Part shown: piece after piece, positions 34,482 through 43,173 of the stretch
How the letters are laid out: each line of letters opens with the position of its first letter
How positions within the stretch are numbered: position 1 is the stretch's first letter
Assembly: GCA_023512255.1 (NCBI GenBank)
Contig: JAILZY010000003.1
Coordinates: forward strand, 1 to 64,000
Reading direction: 5' to 3'
DNA from: a bacterium
Lineage (GTDB): Bacteria; SZUA-182; DTGQ01
DNA: 64,000 nucleotides
Position numbers and translations under genes: made by a program
Notes under the pieces: generated by a model
Databases searched by the model: none
Seen by the model: only the letters and a program-made list of their open reading frames with translations
Told to the model about the DNA's origin: nothing

Positions 34482-34997
34482 TTAAGCTGTCTTCTTATTG
34501 AGAGAGTTTGAGAGTACCCGCCACCTTTGCCCAATTTTCAACCCCTGCAAAATGCCTCGATGCAGTTGCCGATAGATGGTCTCTTTGGATACCTGACAAA
34601 TTCTGGCCGCCTCCTCAATGGTTAAAAAATCCTGATCAGGCTGGCTGCTATCGAGCATCTCAAGAGAGGCGACCATCTTCAAAGGCTGATCAAGCCCCCG
34701 GATTTCTACCACAAACCGCTGCTTGCCGGCGGCTTGCCGCAGACCTGCCTTCTCACCAAAAAGTGAGGCCACAGAAAGCTGCCCTTTATGGGCGAGCGAT
34801 GAATCCGCATCGGGCAAAGAGATATGGAAGTATCTTTCCAGGTTCGATAATAGAGGATGGGCCATCCTTGATGGAGTGGGCTGATCTGGTTTTGACGGAG
34901 CAAGGTCTGATTGTGCGGTATGTACATGATCAGATTTTATGGAAAAGAGGGGCTTTTGCTGTTCCCAGCGTCTTCTGGCAATACTGATCTTCTCCAT
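34482..34997 (-). CDS. Excisionase-type (HTH_17) DNA-binding protein
   Basis: A 171-residue protein whose C-terminal 45 residues form a MerR/excisionase-type helix-turn-helix (FLTIEEAARICQVSKETIYRQLHRG, then LKIGQRWRV). The N-terminal 120 residues are polar and likely partly disordered, and I do not recognise them. The start is supported by AAGGAG nine bases upstream. No integrase or phage gene is near, so it is more likely a regulator than a true excisionase. The targets are unknown. Confidence 0.7.
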   Translation of the reverse strand: MEKISIARRRWEQQKPLFSIKSDHVHTAQSDLAPSKPDQPTPSRMAHPLLSNLERYFHISLPDADSSLAHKGQLSVASLFGEKAGLRQAAGKQRFVVEIRGLDQPLKMVASLEMLDSSQPDQDFLTIEEAARICQVSKETIYRQLHRGILQGLKIGQRWRVLSNSLNKKTA

Positions 34998-35164
34998 GTG
35001 GTCATCTCCTTATGCTGAAAGCTCAAAACGATGGAGTTAAATAAAAAGGCCGCTTGTGGTGAGAAAGTATAGCAATAGAGATGCCACTGGGGAGAGCAAA
35101 AAGAGGATCACACTCTCATGATCCACGAAAAGTGGATGAAAAACAAATAATTATCAGCCAAAAA

Positions 35165-35186
35165 AGAAAGCCACAGCTGGCTTTCT
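35165..35186 (-). terminator. Hairpin terminator, leftward
   Basis: Stem AGAAAGCC/GGCTTTCT with a 6-base loop. On the minus strand it runs straight into CTTTTTTGG. It ends whatever is transcribed leftward from about 35.2-35.65 kb, where I could not define a gene. Confidence 0.7.
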
Positions 35187-35481
35187 CATCTTCAGAATAA
35201 TTTCATTTTTGTCAACCCTGATTTCATTTTTGACCTCCAGCCAGAAAATGAATTACCATTCTGTAACCACTTCAAAACCTCCCCGCTAAACCCCTGAAAA
35301 AATTTATCAGGCCTTTTATTCTCTCCATCGAATAGCCAGCAGAAGACGACACCCCCGTGTAATTGCAAAAGCAATGCCACCTTGGATGCCTTCCATCCCC
35401 TTACTGGCCACTGCATTGAAAAATAAAGCCTTTAAACCAGAAGCTAAGCTTGCGGCCAACCAACCCTATCCTCTGAGCTTA

Positions 35482-35499
35482 GATTACAACTCTGTAATC
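35482..35499. promoter_or_regulatory. Palindrome GATTACAACTCTGTAATC
   Basis: An inverted repeat with arms GATTACA/TGTAATC (six of the seven pairs of bases match perfectly, the seventh at the centre). It could be an operator for the unidentified leftward transcript. No partner regulator is known, although an excisionase-type DNA-binding protein is encoded next to it. Confidence 0.35.
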
Positions 35500-35660
35500 A
35501 GATGACAGAAACGGCTTACGGTTTTGTTAGCCAAGCAAGCCGCTAGAGCCCGCTTGGTATCAAAATAGAGGGACTCACCAGAGAGGATTAGCCCACCATC
35601 AAAAAAAGGGAGAGCGGGGATGAAGTTTAGTGGCTTCTCTTCTAGTAGTGGGTTTCTCTA

Positions 35661-35717
35661 TATTAAAAAAAGAGGCAGTGAGAGGGGCTAGCGTCCCTTT
35701 TTCTCACCGCCTCTTTT
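35661..35717 (-). terminator. Strong terminator after the cohesin-domain gene
   Basis: Read leftward, AAGAGGCGGTGAG pairs with CTCACTGCCTCTT through a long stem, followed by a run of seven T. It lies about 30-90 bases past the stop of the 35750-37828 gene and ends the secreted-protein operon. Confidence 0.85.
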
Positions 35718-35749
35718 GCGGTCAGCTCTTTTGGTATATTACCAGACAG

Positions 35750-37828
35750 CTATTTGCGGAAAAATCCCGGTCGAATCGAATTGATGAAGCATTCGTACCA
35801 GTGGTCAGCCTCTTTCTTGGAAGATGGAGGAGCTGTCGTGGTTGTTGTTGGCTGGGTCATTGCGGCTACCTCCTCTTCGGTTGCGGTAAACCAGCTACTC
35901 GTGTGCTTGGCAGATACCCTGGCAAACAGGAGGTTATTCCGGTATACGAGCTCGATGCGCTCGCCATGGGCCGTATTAGGAATAAATAGCTCGGGTGCTT
36001 TTCCGATCCGCTGGAAATAGATACCGTATCGCTTGGGGGCATTGGGGCCAGGCGCCTCATAGTCTGGCGAGGCCGGATTTTGCGACTGCTCGGTTATCAG
36101 CCGATTAGCGTAGATGTCATCGAGCGCCTTATCTTGGTCCTCCTGAGAAAGAGAATTGAATGTGGGATATGTATCTTGCAGGTATTTTTGAAGCCCTTTG
36201 TGCAAAGGAATCTCGATCACGATCGGACCGGCTGAAGCCCTTACATCTTCAGAAGGATCATACTCAAACGATTTTCCAGTTTCGTCAGTGAAATTGATAC
36301 TGACAATCGTGATATCGGATTTGTCCTGAAGCGGCTTGAGTTCAACCGCAAGATTAAAGCGGGTTGCAGCCAGCTTATTCGGATCAACATAGTTCTCCTG
36401 CGTACCCTTAAGATAGTTAAGGCTAATTTCGCTGGTATTAACCTCGGCTGATAGTTCACGAGAGGTAGTAGTATCAACGTAGAAGTTTCCATTGATCGTC
36501 ATTGAGCCTACCGATTTGATTTCATTTCCGGTAAAGCTGTTGGTAATCTGGGCAATGCTTGCCTTGGTTACATCTACCGTTCCAGAGGTGGGTACATCCA
36601 CTTCTACCGTCGTCTTGAATTCATCGACATCATTAGGTTTATCGGTCGTGGTTTTAAAGGAAATGGTGTAGCGGGTATTACCTCCATTGGCCTCCCTTTT
36701 GACATAATATGATTCAGGATCAATAGTCATAAAAATATGCTTAATAGAGGGGCCAAACGATGTGTCAGTCTTAAATTGCGGTTGGTCGATAAAACCAGGG
36801 TAGTTGACTGAATTAGAATCGGCTGGAAACTCTACCCTCTGGCCGGTAGGAGTTGTCCCATCGCCTGGTTTGAAAAAGTGTAATATCATCTTGGTACTTT
36901 GGGGCCAATCCCCTATCTGACCATTCCAGTTTCTGTAGGCAAAGCGAAGCTCAAGTTTTTTGCTTGAGTTAATTTTTCGCACCAGCGCAATTCGCGACTT
37001 CATCTTGGTTACATTGATGGAATACTCAGCACCATCAGCTTGGTTAGCTGCTATATCAAGTTTCTTTAACTCACTCCGGTAACCATCGCTCTCCACTACT
37101 GCCCAGTAAGTCTTGCCCGGCGGCAGATCGAACTCAGTACCATTAAGGTCAGTCATCGGGCCTATCTTGCGCTCCATCGTCCGGTCTGCATTCCATAGCC
37201 TGATGATATATGAACTTTCATCCCATGGTAAGGTGCTGTCACCAGAGCTAATAACAGGCTTAATCTTCACCTTACATAACTGCTCAACAAAATTGATCTT
37301 GACCGGAGTCGGACTCAATTCCTGAAGTAGGTTTTGCCCGACAAAGCCCTCGATAGTAACAAAAGTAACTCTCCCGGCTGCTACCTTACTGCCAGGCCCT
37401 TTATTGATGGTAAAGGGGAGGGTAAGGAAGCTCTCTCCGCTGGGCGTCCAAGTCTCAAGGTCATCGGAGCTATTCATTCCGACACAGGCACTGATCATGG
37501 CCATATTGGCTGGCCCTTCTTCACCGTCCTGCCTAATCAGTGGGTTTATGGCTACAAATAGTTTGTCGCTTGAGGCAATAGAGTTTGAATCAAGGTTACC
37601 CAAAATCAAGTAATTCGGATCATAAGATATCTGGAGTGTAAAATGCTGAACCCCACTAGAAGGGGAAAACAGCAGGGGGATCTGAACCGTGGAATCAGAC
37701 GTTTTTACCTCCATTGACGGATTCTTACTGAGCAGGCAGTAGGTTGTCACTGCCTGACCAGGACTATAAGCCAACTGCAACATAAGACCTAAAATCACTG
37801 GTATCAGCCAAAATCTTAATTTAGCCAA
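35750..37828 (-). CDS. Secreted cohesin-domain protein with C-terminal Thr/Pro linker and CFINS motif
   Basis: About 690 residues. A signal peptide (hydrophobic about 5-25) is followed by a cohesin-like domain (about 35-190; LQISYDPNYLILG, then SFLTLPFTINKGPGS). A carboxypeptidase-regulatory-like domain comes next (about 200-270; ITGPMTDLNG-type DLPPGKTYW...SDGY), then a long beta-rich region. The C-terminus has a QPTTTTTAPPSSKK linker and ends ECFINSIRPGFFRK, reminiscent of Cys-containing sorting signals. I prefer the TTG at 37828 because GGAGG lies eight bases upstream; an ATG at 37849 lacks one. It is the last gene of an operon of secreted proteins and should be on the cell surface. Confidence 0.7.
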   Translation of the reverse strand: MAKLRFWLIPVILGLMLQLAYSPGQAVTTYCLLSKNPSMEVKTSDSTVQIPLLFSPSSGVQHFTLQISYDPNYLILGNLDSNSIASSDKLFVAINPLIRQDGEEGPANMAMISACVGMNSSDDLETWTPSGESFLTLPFTINKGPGSKVAAGRVTFVTIEGFVGQNLLQELSPTPVKINFVEQLCKVKIKPVISSGDSTLPWDESSYIIRLWNADRTMERKIGPMTDLNGTEFDLPPGKTYWAVVESDGYRSELKKLDIAANQADGAEYSINVTKMKSRIALVRKINSSKKLELRFAYRNWNGQIGDWPQSTKMILHFFKPGDGTTPTGQRVEFPADSNSVNYPGFIDQPQFKTDTSFGPSIKHIFMTIDPESYYVKREANGGNTRYTISFKTTTDKPNDVDEFKTTVEVDVPTSGTVDVTKASIAQITNSFTGNEIKSVGSMTINGNFYVDTTTSRELSAEVNTSEISLNYLKGTQENYVDPNKLAATRFNLAVELKPLQDKSDITIVSINFTDETGKSFEYDPSEDVRASAGPIVIEIPLHKGLQKYLQDTYPTFNSLSQEDQDKALDDIYANRLITEQSQNPASPDYEAPGPNAPKRYGIYFQRIGKAPELFIPNTAHGERIELVYRNNLLFARVSAKHTSSWFTATEEEVAAMTQPTTTTTAPPSSKKEADHWYECFINSIRPGFFRK

Positions 37829-37947
37829 GGATACATCCTCCTCTCTCATATTTCATATCTTACAGCAAGTTGCAGGATTTCATATTGTAATCATTGTCAT
37901 GCCAGATTTTTATTTGAAGAATATTCATGTGCCCTAACTTACCTGGA

Positions 37948-39498
37948 TTAGTCTAGCAAATCTAACACCGTATTTATTGATACACGATCAGCAACAGAAT
38001 CAGCTAAAATGGCCAGAATGTCATGTTCATTAATTTCATCCTCACCACCATCGCGGGAGCGGTCAGCGGCAATGAGCTGAGGGCCAAGCAGAGTTCCCTT
38101 ACCTACACATGCCTTGAGGACCTGCAGGGCATTGTAAGCGGTAATATTTCCCAACTTGGTTACATCACCCTCTTTACAGCTAAAATATAGGGCACAAATC
38201 GCCTCACTGTTTCGATCAACCCGTGGAGTTGCATATTCGCCGCTGACGGTAAAACCAATCCGGTCCACGAAGACCTCGTACTGATCAGGCACTTTGGCCA
38301 TCATGGATTTAATCAGGTAGTTCAGACCCCAATAGGTGCCTTTGTAAAAATCGCGCCTTTTCCAAGTAGTCTGGAAATTATAGGCCATAGCCTTGATGCC
38401 GTAGCATTGATCCTGGAGGCTGATACCATTCCAAGGAGTTAGGCGTCCATCCACAGTCTCTCCTCCCCAATAGAAGGAGCCGCACATCGGATCGACCTTG
38501 GTGGCTGTAAACTGCAAGCCCTTTAAATAGGCTAAGCCTTTCCTGAGAGCAGGTTTATTCTGGTAAGCATAGAACCGCTTGAGTACCTCAACTGCCTTGG
38601 CCTGTCCAGCGGTCCGAACATAGGAGCGGCCATTGTTTTGTAAATAATAAAACCCGCCTGCGGCATCTTGAAACTCGCAGATTTTAGCCATCAAAGCATC
38701 GGCCCAGGTACCCATATTCGGATCCTGCAGCCCAGCCTCCTTCCCATACAATTTGGCCGCCTCAACCCAACTGGCCATCTGCCAAATCTTGAGCTGCCGA
38801 AGGCCAGAATCGCTAGCCTCGTAAAGGTCGGATACCGCATCTGCCGTCGGATATTGTTTAACAAACTCTTTAAGACCTGAAAGCCCTGCCTCATAGTATG
38901 GCCGACTCAGCCTAGTTTCATCTACTGCTTTAGACAAGGCATAGAGGAAAACAATATCTGTTGAAACCAACTTGTTGGGATCTTGAGCCAGCAGCGCATC
39001 TCCTGCTGCCCGAGCCGCGTTGAGCAGACGGGAATTTGGGCGGCTGATCTTCAGCTTGCCACCCTCCCGATGCCCAGTACTGCTCATGTCCCAGGCGGCC
39101 AAAAGCGCCAGGCCGACGATTCCATAGTTGTTGGGCACCAATTCATTTGGGCCTTCGGTCGAATCGCTCAAATCTCTCGGCCACCCATGATCGCTCCTCT
39201 GAATATCAACGAGCCTGCTAGATACATTACTCACGATCTCAGATATATCCACCATTGTGTGAAAGCGTGCTCCTGGCTGAATAGGAACGGCATATAGTTT
39301 TTTTGCTCTATTAGAACTTTCTCTTGCTCCACTGCCAATCGGCTGCAGATCAATCAAAGCTGCCTGTTGAGAGGTATTGTAGGCTCTCACCTCAGCAATG
39401 ATATTCGGCTCAGCGGCTGATGAGGCTCTCGGAGCAGTTCCTAAAAACAGCGCCATTACAGCAAGTAATAAAAGGATTCGAAGCCATCTACTTTCCAC
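37948..39498 (-). CDS. Secreted alpha/alpha-toroid protein (terpene-cyclase-like repeats)
   Basis: A 516-residue protein with a signal peptide (LLLLAVMALFLGTAPRASSA). The middle and C-terminal parts have paired helices of the alpha/alpha6 toroid type (e.g. LLNAARAAGDALLAQDPNK, MAKICEFQDAAGGFYYLQNNG, YAYQNKPALRKGLAYLKG). Such folds occur in terpene cyclases, pectate lyases and glycan-active proteins. I see no catalytic signature, so the function is open. The last 40 residues (EINEHDILAILADS) are only faintly like a dockerin. GTG start with AGGAGG eight bases upstream. It is upstream of the cohesin-domain gene by 120 bases. Confidence 0.65.
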   Translation of the reverse strand: MESRWLRILLLLAVMALFLGTAPRASSAAEPNIIAEVRAYNTSQQAALIDLQPIGSGARESSNRAKKLYAVPIQPGARFHTMVDISEIVSNVSSRLVDIQRSDHGWPRDLSDSTEGPNELVPNNYGIVGLALLAAWDMSSTGHREGGKLKISRPNSRLLNAARAAGDALLAQDPNKLVSTDIVFLYALSKAVDETRLSRPYYEAGLSGLKEFVKQYPTADAVSDLYEASDSGLRQLKIWQMASWVEAAKLYGKEAGLQDPNMGTWADALMAKICEFQDAAGGFYYLQNNGRSYVRTAGQAKAVEVLKRFYAYQNKPALRKGLAYLKGLQFTATKVDPMCGSFYWGGETVDGRLTPWNGISLQDQCYGIKAMAYNFQTTWKRRDFYKGTYWGLNYLIKSMMAKVPDQYEVFVDRIGFTVSGEYATPRVDRNSEAICALYFSCKEGDVTKLGNITAYNALQVLKACVGKGTLLGPQLIAADRSRDGGEDEINEHDILAILADSVADRVSINTVLDLLD

Positions 39499-39844
39499 GT
39501 ATTCTTCCTCCTCTCAGCAATTTAAAATTTTCTGGATAAATATAAGCCATTGTTGGGTAATGCCATTGTTGGGTAATATAGATTGCATAATAAATATAAT
39601 CGCAGAATAAATATGCATGATAAAAGATATTTCTTACTGTAATAAAAAACTTTCAGGTGATAGGTTTAAAATATGGTTTCCTTGCCTAAACTTTCTCGAT
39701 TGTGTAGTTTAAGAGATTTTGGCCACTCTTTTTGATAAGCTGAAACCACAGAGGATAAAATAAAGAATGGAGATGAAAAAGATTGCTGAAAAACTTGAAA
39801 CGATTCTGCTCTAATCCCCCCAAGCTCCCACATCTTCTATAATC
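39499..39844. other. Intergenic gap with a tandem repeat
   Basis: About 350 bases between the FecR-like and toroid-protein genes. It holds the 16-bp tandem repeat at 39546-39577 and AT-rich sequence. No gene or clear terminator is visible. Confidence 0.55.
39546..39577. repeat. Tandem 16-bp repeat, two units
   Basis: GCCATTGTTGGGTAAT occurs twice with no gap, about 50 bases upstream of the toroid-protein start on the minus strand. Confidence 0.9.
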
Positions 39845-40462
39845 TCACCAATAGGGGCTTGCTGAGGCCCATGATGATTGCTGGGCATATTCAGATTTCC
39901 AGGGCAAGCTGGGAATATAGGGGCCGCCCTGATACGGCAAGATACCACCTGGGGCATTCTGAGGAGGATTTATTCCAAGCAGACCAAAAACCAAAAACCG
40001 ATCTTCCTTCTCAAGCACCCTTGCTCTGCTGGCCACTACTTGCTGCGAAGGTGCTGGAGCAGAAGTAGAATTCAAGGCAATGACCTCACCTCGGCTCAAT
40101 TTGTAGGTTCTGTCGCCTGAAACCGCCTCCACCGCTCCGCTCAGGCATCTGAATTTTCGATCAATTTCAGACTCATAGGCCAGCTCATCACCCTGATCAA
40201 GAATCAATTGGGTATCCTCCACTTCGACCACCGATGTCCCTTCCAAAGAGATGACCCTGGTCTGAGGAGTGAGAAGAAGTTCTTTTTCCCCACCTTCACA
40301 GAAAATTCTCTCTCCATCAGGATTGATTAAAAGCAGCTTTCCTGTGTTTATCCGCACCACAGCTTTGATCTGTCCCTCAGCCGCAAGAGCAGTGGAAGAT
40401 AAAAGCGCGGCTGCAAATAACATCACTAACACTCTACCTACTCTTTCCTTTCGCTTTTTCAT
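39845..40462 (-). CDS. Secreted FecR-like protein
   Basis: A 205-residue protein with a signal peptide (VLVMLFAAALLSSTALA) and beta-rich FecR-like repeats (e.g. LLTPQTRVISLEGTSVVEV and LSGAVEAVSGDRTYKLSRGEVI). These domains commonly occur in periplasmic or surface proteins that bind glycans or regulate transport. The C-terminal 50 residues are rich in Pro, Gly and Ser and probably disordered. It starts the leftward set of secreted proteins. The domain call is by pattern and moderate in certainty. Confidence 0.55.
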   Translation of the reverse strand: MKKRKERVGRVLVMLFAAALLSSTALAAEGQIKAVVRINTGKLLLINPDGERIFCEGGEKELLLTPQTRVISLEGTSVVEVEDTQLILDQGDELAYESEIDRKFRCLSGAVEAVSGDRTYKLSRGEVIALNSTSAPAPSQQVVASRARVLEKEDRFLVFGLLGINPPQNAPGGILPYQGGPYIPSLPWKSEYAQQSSWASASPYW

Positions 40463-41146
40463 GGTTCCCCCTTAAATGTAAATATAATATAATTTTTAGA
40501 TTGATAAACAATGTGATACGCTTTTTCTCTCTCTATCTCACGGCTCACTCTGAAAAAAGGTTTTCTACCCTTCTTGCCCCTTTTATCAATAATATTCCAA
40601 TTCACCGCCATTGAATTTATACTCTTTATACATCCAGTTGTCAATAACTATCTTCTACTTGATATATTATTTGAATTCTCTTCTTGTACTTTCACCCCAC
40701 TCTCTTGGCTGTCAATCCTCATTTGATCAGGAAGAGCTGTCTGCTTATTTCTCTGACCTTCACCTCCTAGATAATGGACGTCATACTGCTTTTTGATTTG
40801 ATTAACAGGTCAAAGAAGTAAATTTTTTGAGGAAAGTGTTTCTCGGAAAAATTTGCCAAACCTAGATCTTTTATCGGAGCAAAAGGTTAGTTTCATCGTG
40901 CATATACTTTTTCATTGCTTATGCTCAGGATGACCAAAAGTTAATAAGTTTCAATATTTCAATCAGTTACAAAAAATGAAAAAGTATAGAATCGTGGAAG
41001 TAAGGCTTTAAAAAAGCCTAATCGCTATATAACCAACCATAATGATTTATAACCTTCTAGCCAAATAATTATTTAACTTGTCTATCGCTACCTCATTATG
41101 TCAAATTATAAACCTTTATGGTCAGGTACTTATCCAGCGCCCTTAC
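40463..41146. other. 680-bp non-coding gap with a family C element
   Basis: The right part is the family C element. The rest (40463-41020) is AT-rich with no credible frame, ribosome-binding site or hairpin that I can name. It is the upstream region of the FecR-like gene, so its promoter should be here. Confidence 0.55.
41024..41133. mobile_element. MITE-like element, family C copy 2
   Basis: A close relative of the copy at 26.5 kb: CCAACCATAATGATTTATAA at the left, TCTATCGCTACCTCATTATG in the middle, and AAACCTTTATGGTCAGG at the right. The left terminus is more degenerate than the right. No target duplication is evident. It lies 14 bases past the DUF374 gene's stop. Confidence 0.7.
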
Positions 41147-41827
41147 TCAGTCGCCAAAATAGCGGTCTGCCTGCTCGGTGATCTGATTCAGCCGAGCTTC
41201 CAGGAGCTTGCGCTTTTCTTCGATGGCCAGACGATCCTCATCTGCACCAACCCATATCGGATCACCGAAGATAAATACCCCTCTAGCAAAGGGATAGGGA
41301 ATGAAAAACCGGTCCCAGGTTGATAAAAATTTTCCTCGGCACGCACTGAAAGCCACCGGCACAAGGGGACAGCCGCTCAGGCGGGCCAGGAGGATGGCTC
41401 CGCTTTTGGCCTGCTGCCGTGGTCCCCTCGGTCCATCGGGAGCAATAGCCGCCTGAGAGCCTCTCTTTAGCTCTCTGGCAAGCTCCCGCAGGGCAGCTAC
41501 CCCGTGCTGGCTGCTTGATCCCCGGACCGAATAATAGCCAAAATAGCGGATAATCCGACTGATCAGCTCTCCATCTCCATGCTGGCTGATCATCACTACT
41601 GCCCTTCGGCCAAGGCAGACCAGGGGCATCATCAGCAGCCGTCCATGCCAGAAGACATAGATGACTGCACCTCCCCTAGACCATAAATCATCGACCTTTT
41701 CCCTTCCGATCCACACCTTGCGCAGCGTCAGCCCTAAAACCCTAATCAGCCAAGCCCCAAGCCAGGGAAAAAGCTCAAGATTGAGCAGCCTTTTTTTCCA
41801 TTTTTTCCGAATCGTCTTCCAGCTCAC
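41147..41827 (-). CDS. DUF374 family lysophospholipid/lipid A-type acyltransferase
   Basis: A 226-residue DUF374-family protein. It has VIYVFWHGRLLMMPL (HxxxxxP-type motif), ISQHGDGELISRI and IAPDGPRGPRQQAKSGAI, the pattern of membrane acyltransferases related to LpxL and PlsC. It probably acylates a lipid, perhaps lipid A or a glycolipid. It overlaps the stop of lpxB through GTGA, which supports a role in the lipid A pathway. The GTG start is set by that overlap. Confidence 0.85.
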   Translation of the reverse strand: MSWKTIRKKWKKRLLNLELFPWLGAWLIRVLGLTLRKVWIGREKVDDLWSRGGAVIYVFWHGRLLMMPLVCLGRRAVVMISQHGDGELISRIIRYFGYYSVRGSSSQHGVAALRELARELKRGSQAAIAPDGPRGPRQQAKSGAILLARLSGCPLVPVAFSACRGKFLSTWDRFFIPYPFARGVFIFGDPIWVGADEDRLAIEEKRKLLEARLNQITEQADRYFGD

Positions 41828-43173
41828 CGCTCAAGCATCTCCATAACCACCTCAGCGGCCCGAGCAGCGCTTCCCGGCTCACCCAGTCGGTCCCTGATCT
41901 TTCGCAGCTCCCGGCGCATGTGCTCACGCCGCTTTTGATCCTGCAAAATCTCCATAGCCAGAGAGGCGATTTTGTCTGCGTTAGCCTGATATTGAATCAA
42001 CTCAGGAACGATTTTCTTCTCAGCCACCAGGTTGACCAGCCCGATATAAGGGACCCGAATCAGCATTCTCCCCAGGATATAGCTTAGCAGGGAGAGCCTA
42101 TAGACCAGAATCATTGGGGTATTTAAAAGAGCGGTCTCCAGGGTAGCTGTGCCTGAGCTGACCAGGGCCAGATCAGCTACCCGGAGAATATCGTAGGTGC
42201 AGCTCTCTCGGCAGTGAATGGTAACTGATGGATATCGACGAAGATAGGGCTCGACTACAGAGGGTTTGATCGTGGAAGCTAGGGCCAGCAGAAACTGAAG
42301 ATCAGGTTTTTGCCTGATGAGCTTTTCGGCTGCTCCCAGCAGTTGAGGTAAAATCCGTGAGATCTCACTTTTTCGACTGCCCGGCAAAAGGGCAATGATC
42401 GGCCTTTTCGGATCAACGCCCAGACGGCGGCAAATCTCTTCCCGCATACTCGCAGACTCTGCCGGCTGTCTGCGGCTGTCTGACTGAGGCGACTCAGCCG
42501 ACTGTGGCTCTTTTGGCTCTGCTCCTCTCCCTGGGGCTAACGCCAAGGGGTAGGGATTAATGCTCTCCATGCTAGGCTCTATCTCTCTTGGCTCTATCTC
42601 TCTCCCTGGGGCTATCTCTCCCCCGATCACATCCATCAGCGGATGGCCGATGAACCGCACATCCAGGCCGCATCCCTGGTATAGTGGAAGCTCAAAGGGA
42701 AAGATCACCAGCAGGGTATCCACAGTGCGAGCAATGGTCTTTATCCGCCATCTTCGCCAGGCCCACACCTGCGGACTTATATAGTAGAGCACCTTGATAT
42801 GCTCACGTCTAGCCACCTTAGCCAGACGGAGATTGAAATCAGGATAGTCGATCAGAATCAAAAGATCAGGCCGCTTGGTTCGAATGAATTGACACAGAGA
42901 GCGAAAGGTCTGCCGGATGGCCCGCCAATGGAGCATAACCTCGCCAATGCCAACCACAGCCAGATCATCAATGCGGCGGAGCAGCCGCACTCCCACCTCC
43001 TGCATCCTGCTGCCGCCGATGCCAAAAAGCTGCGCTGCCGGGAGCCGCTCCAGGATCTGCCTGGCCAGATTGGCCGCGTGCAAGTCACCGGAAGCCTCAC
43101 CGGCTACCATGAGAATCACTGCTGACGATGAGGTAGAACGCTCTTCTATAGCCACTCCTCCAGGCTTTGGCAA
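41824..43173 (-). CDS. lpxB: Lipid A disaccharide synthase LpxB with a low-complexity insertion
   Basis: A 449-residue LpxB (GT19). The N-terminal [15 protein letters not shown], then [16 protein letters not shown] and [13 protein letters not shown], and the donor site [11 protein letters not shown] with late [20 protein letters not shown] are present. It joins UDP-diacylglucosamine and lipid X into the lipid A disaccharide. It is longer than usual because about 55 residues (about 187-243) of repeated [10 protein letters not shown] and Pro/Ser/Glu sequence are inserted between the two half-domains, built from short DNA repeats. The start is uncertain: the ATG at 43173 overlaps the aminotransferase gene by 28 bases, and internal starts exist. 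Confidence 0.9.
   Translation of the reverse strand: MPKPGGVAIEERSTSSSAVILMVAGEASGDLHAANLARQILERLPAAQLFGIGGSRMQEVGVRLLRRIDDLAVVGIGEVMLHWRAIRQTFRSLCQFIRTKRPDLLILIDYPDFNLRLAKVARREHIKVLYYISPQVWAWRRWRIKTIARTVDTLLVIFPFELPLYQGCGLDVRFIGHPLMDVIGGEIAPGREIEPREIEPSMESINPYPLALAPGRGAEPKEPQSAESPQSDSRRQPAESASMREEICRRLGVDPKRPIIALLPGSRKSEISRILPQLLGAAEKLIRQKPDLQFLLALASTIKPSVVEPYLRRYPSVTIHCRESCTYDILRVADLALVSSGTATLETALLNTPMILVYRLSLLSYILGRMLIRVPYIGLVNLVAEKKIVPELIQYQANADKIASLAMEILQDQKRREHMRRELRKIRDRLGEPGSAARAAEVVMEMLER

Larger units (their letters stand above)
34998..35749. other. 750-bp gap, possible gene remnant between two terminators
   Basis: No confident gene. Two hairpin terminators that read leftward lie at 35661-35717 and 35165-35186, so a separate leftward transcript may end at the second. 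In the minus strand a stop-free run (about 35488-35640, containing FFDGGLILSGESLYFD) and a second one in another frame (about 35330-35450) look protein-like, which suggests a broken gene or a structured RNA. A palindrome GATTACAACTCTGTAATC lies at 35482-35499. A 74-codon frame at 35192-35416 lacks a ribosome-binding site. Confidence 0.45.

Noticed and set aside
34482-34997. Prophage or integrative element marked by the excisionase-like protein
   Set aside because: No integrase, attachment repeats or phage genes are near; the HTH_17 domain is also common in ordinary regulators.
35192-35416. 74-codon minus-strand frame just before a terminator
   Set aside because: The terminator makes a transcript likely, but the frame has no ribosome-binding site and resembles no family; it may be part of an RNA or a broken gene.
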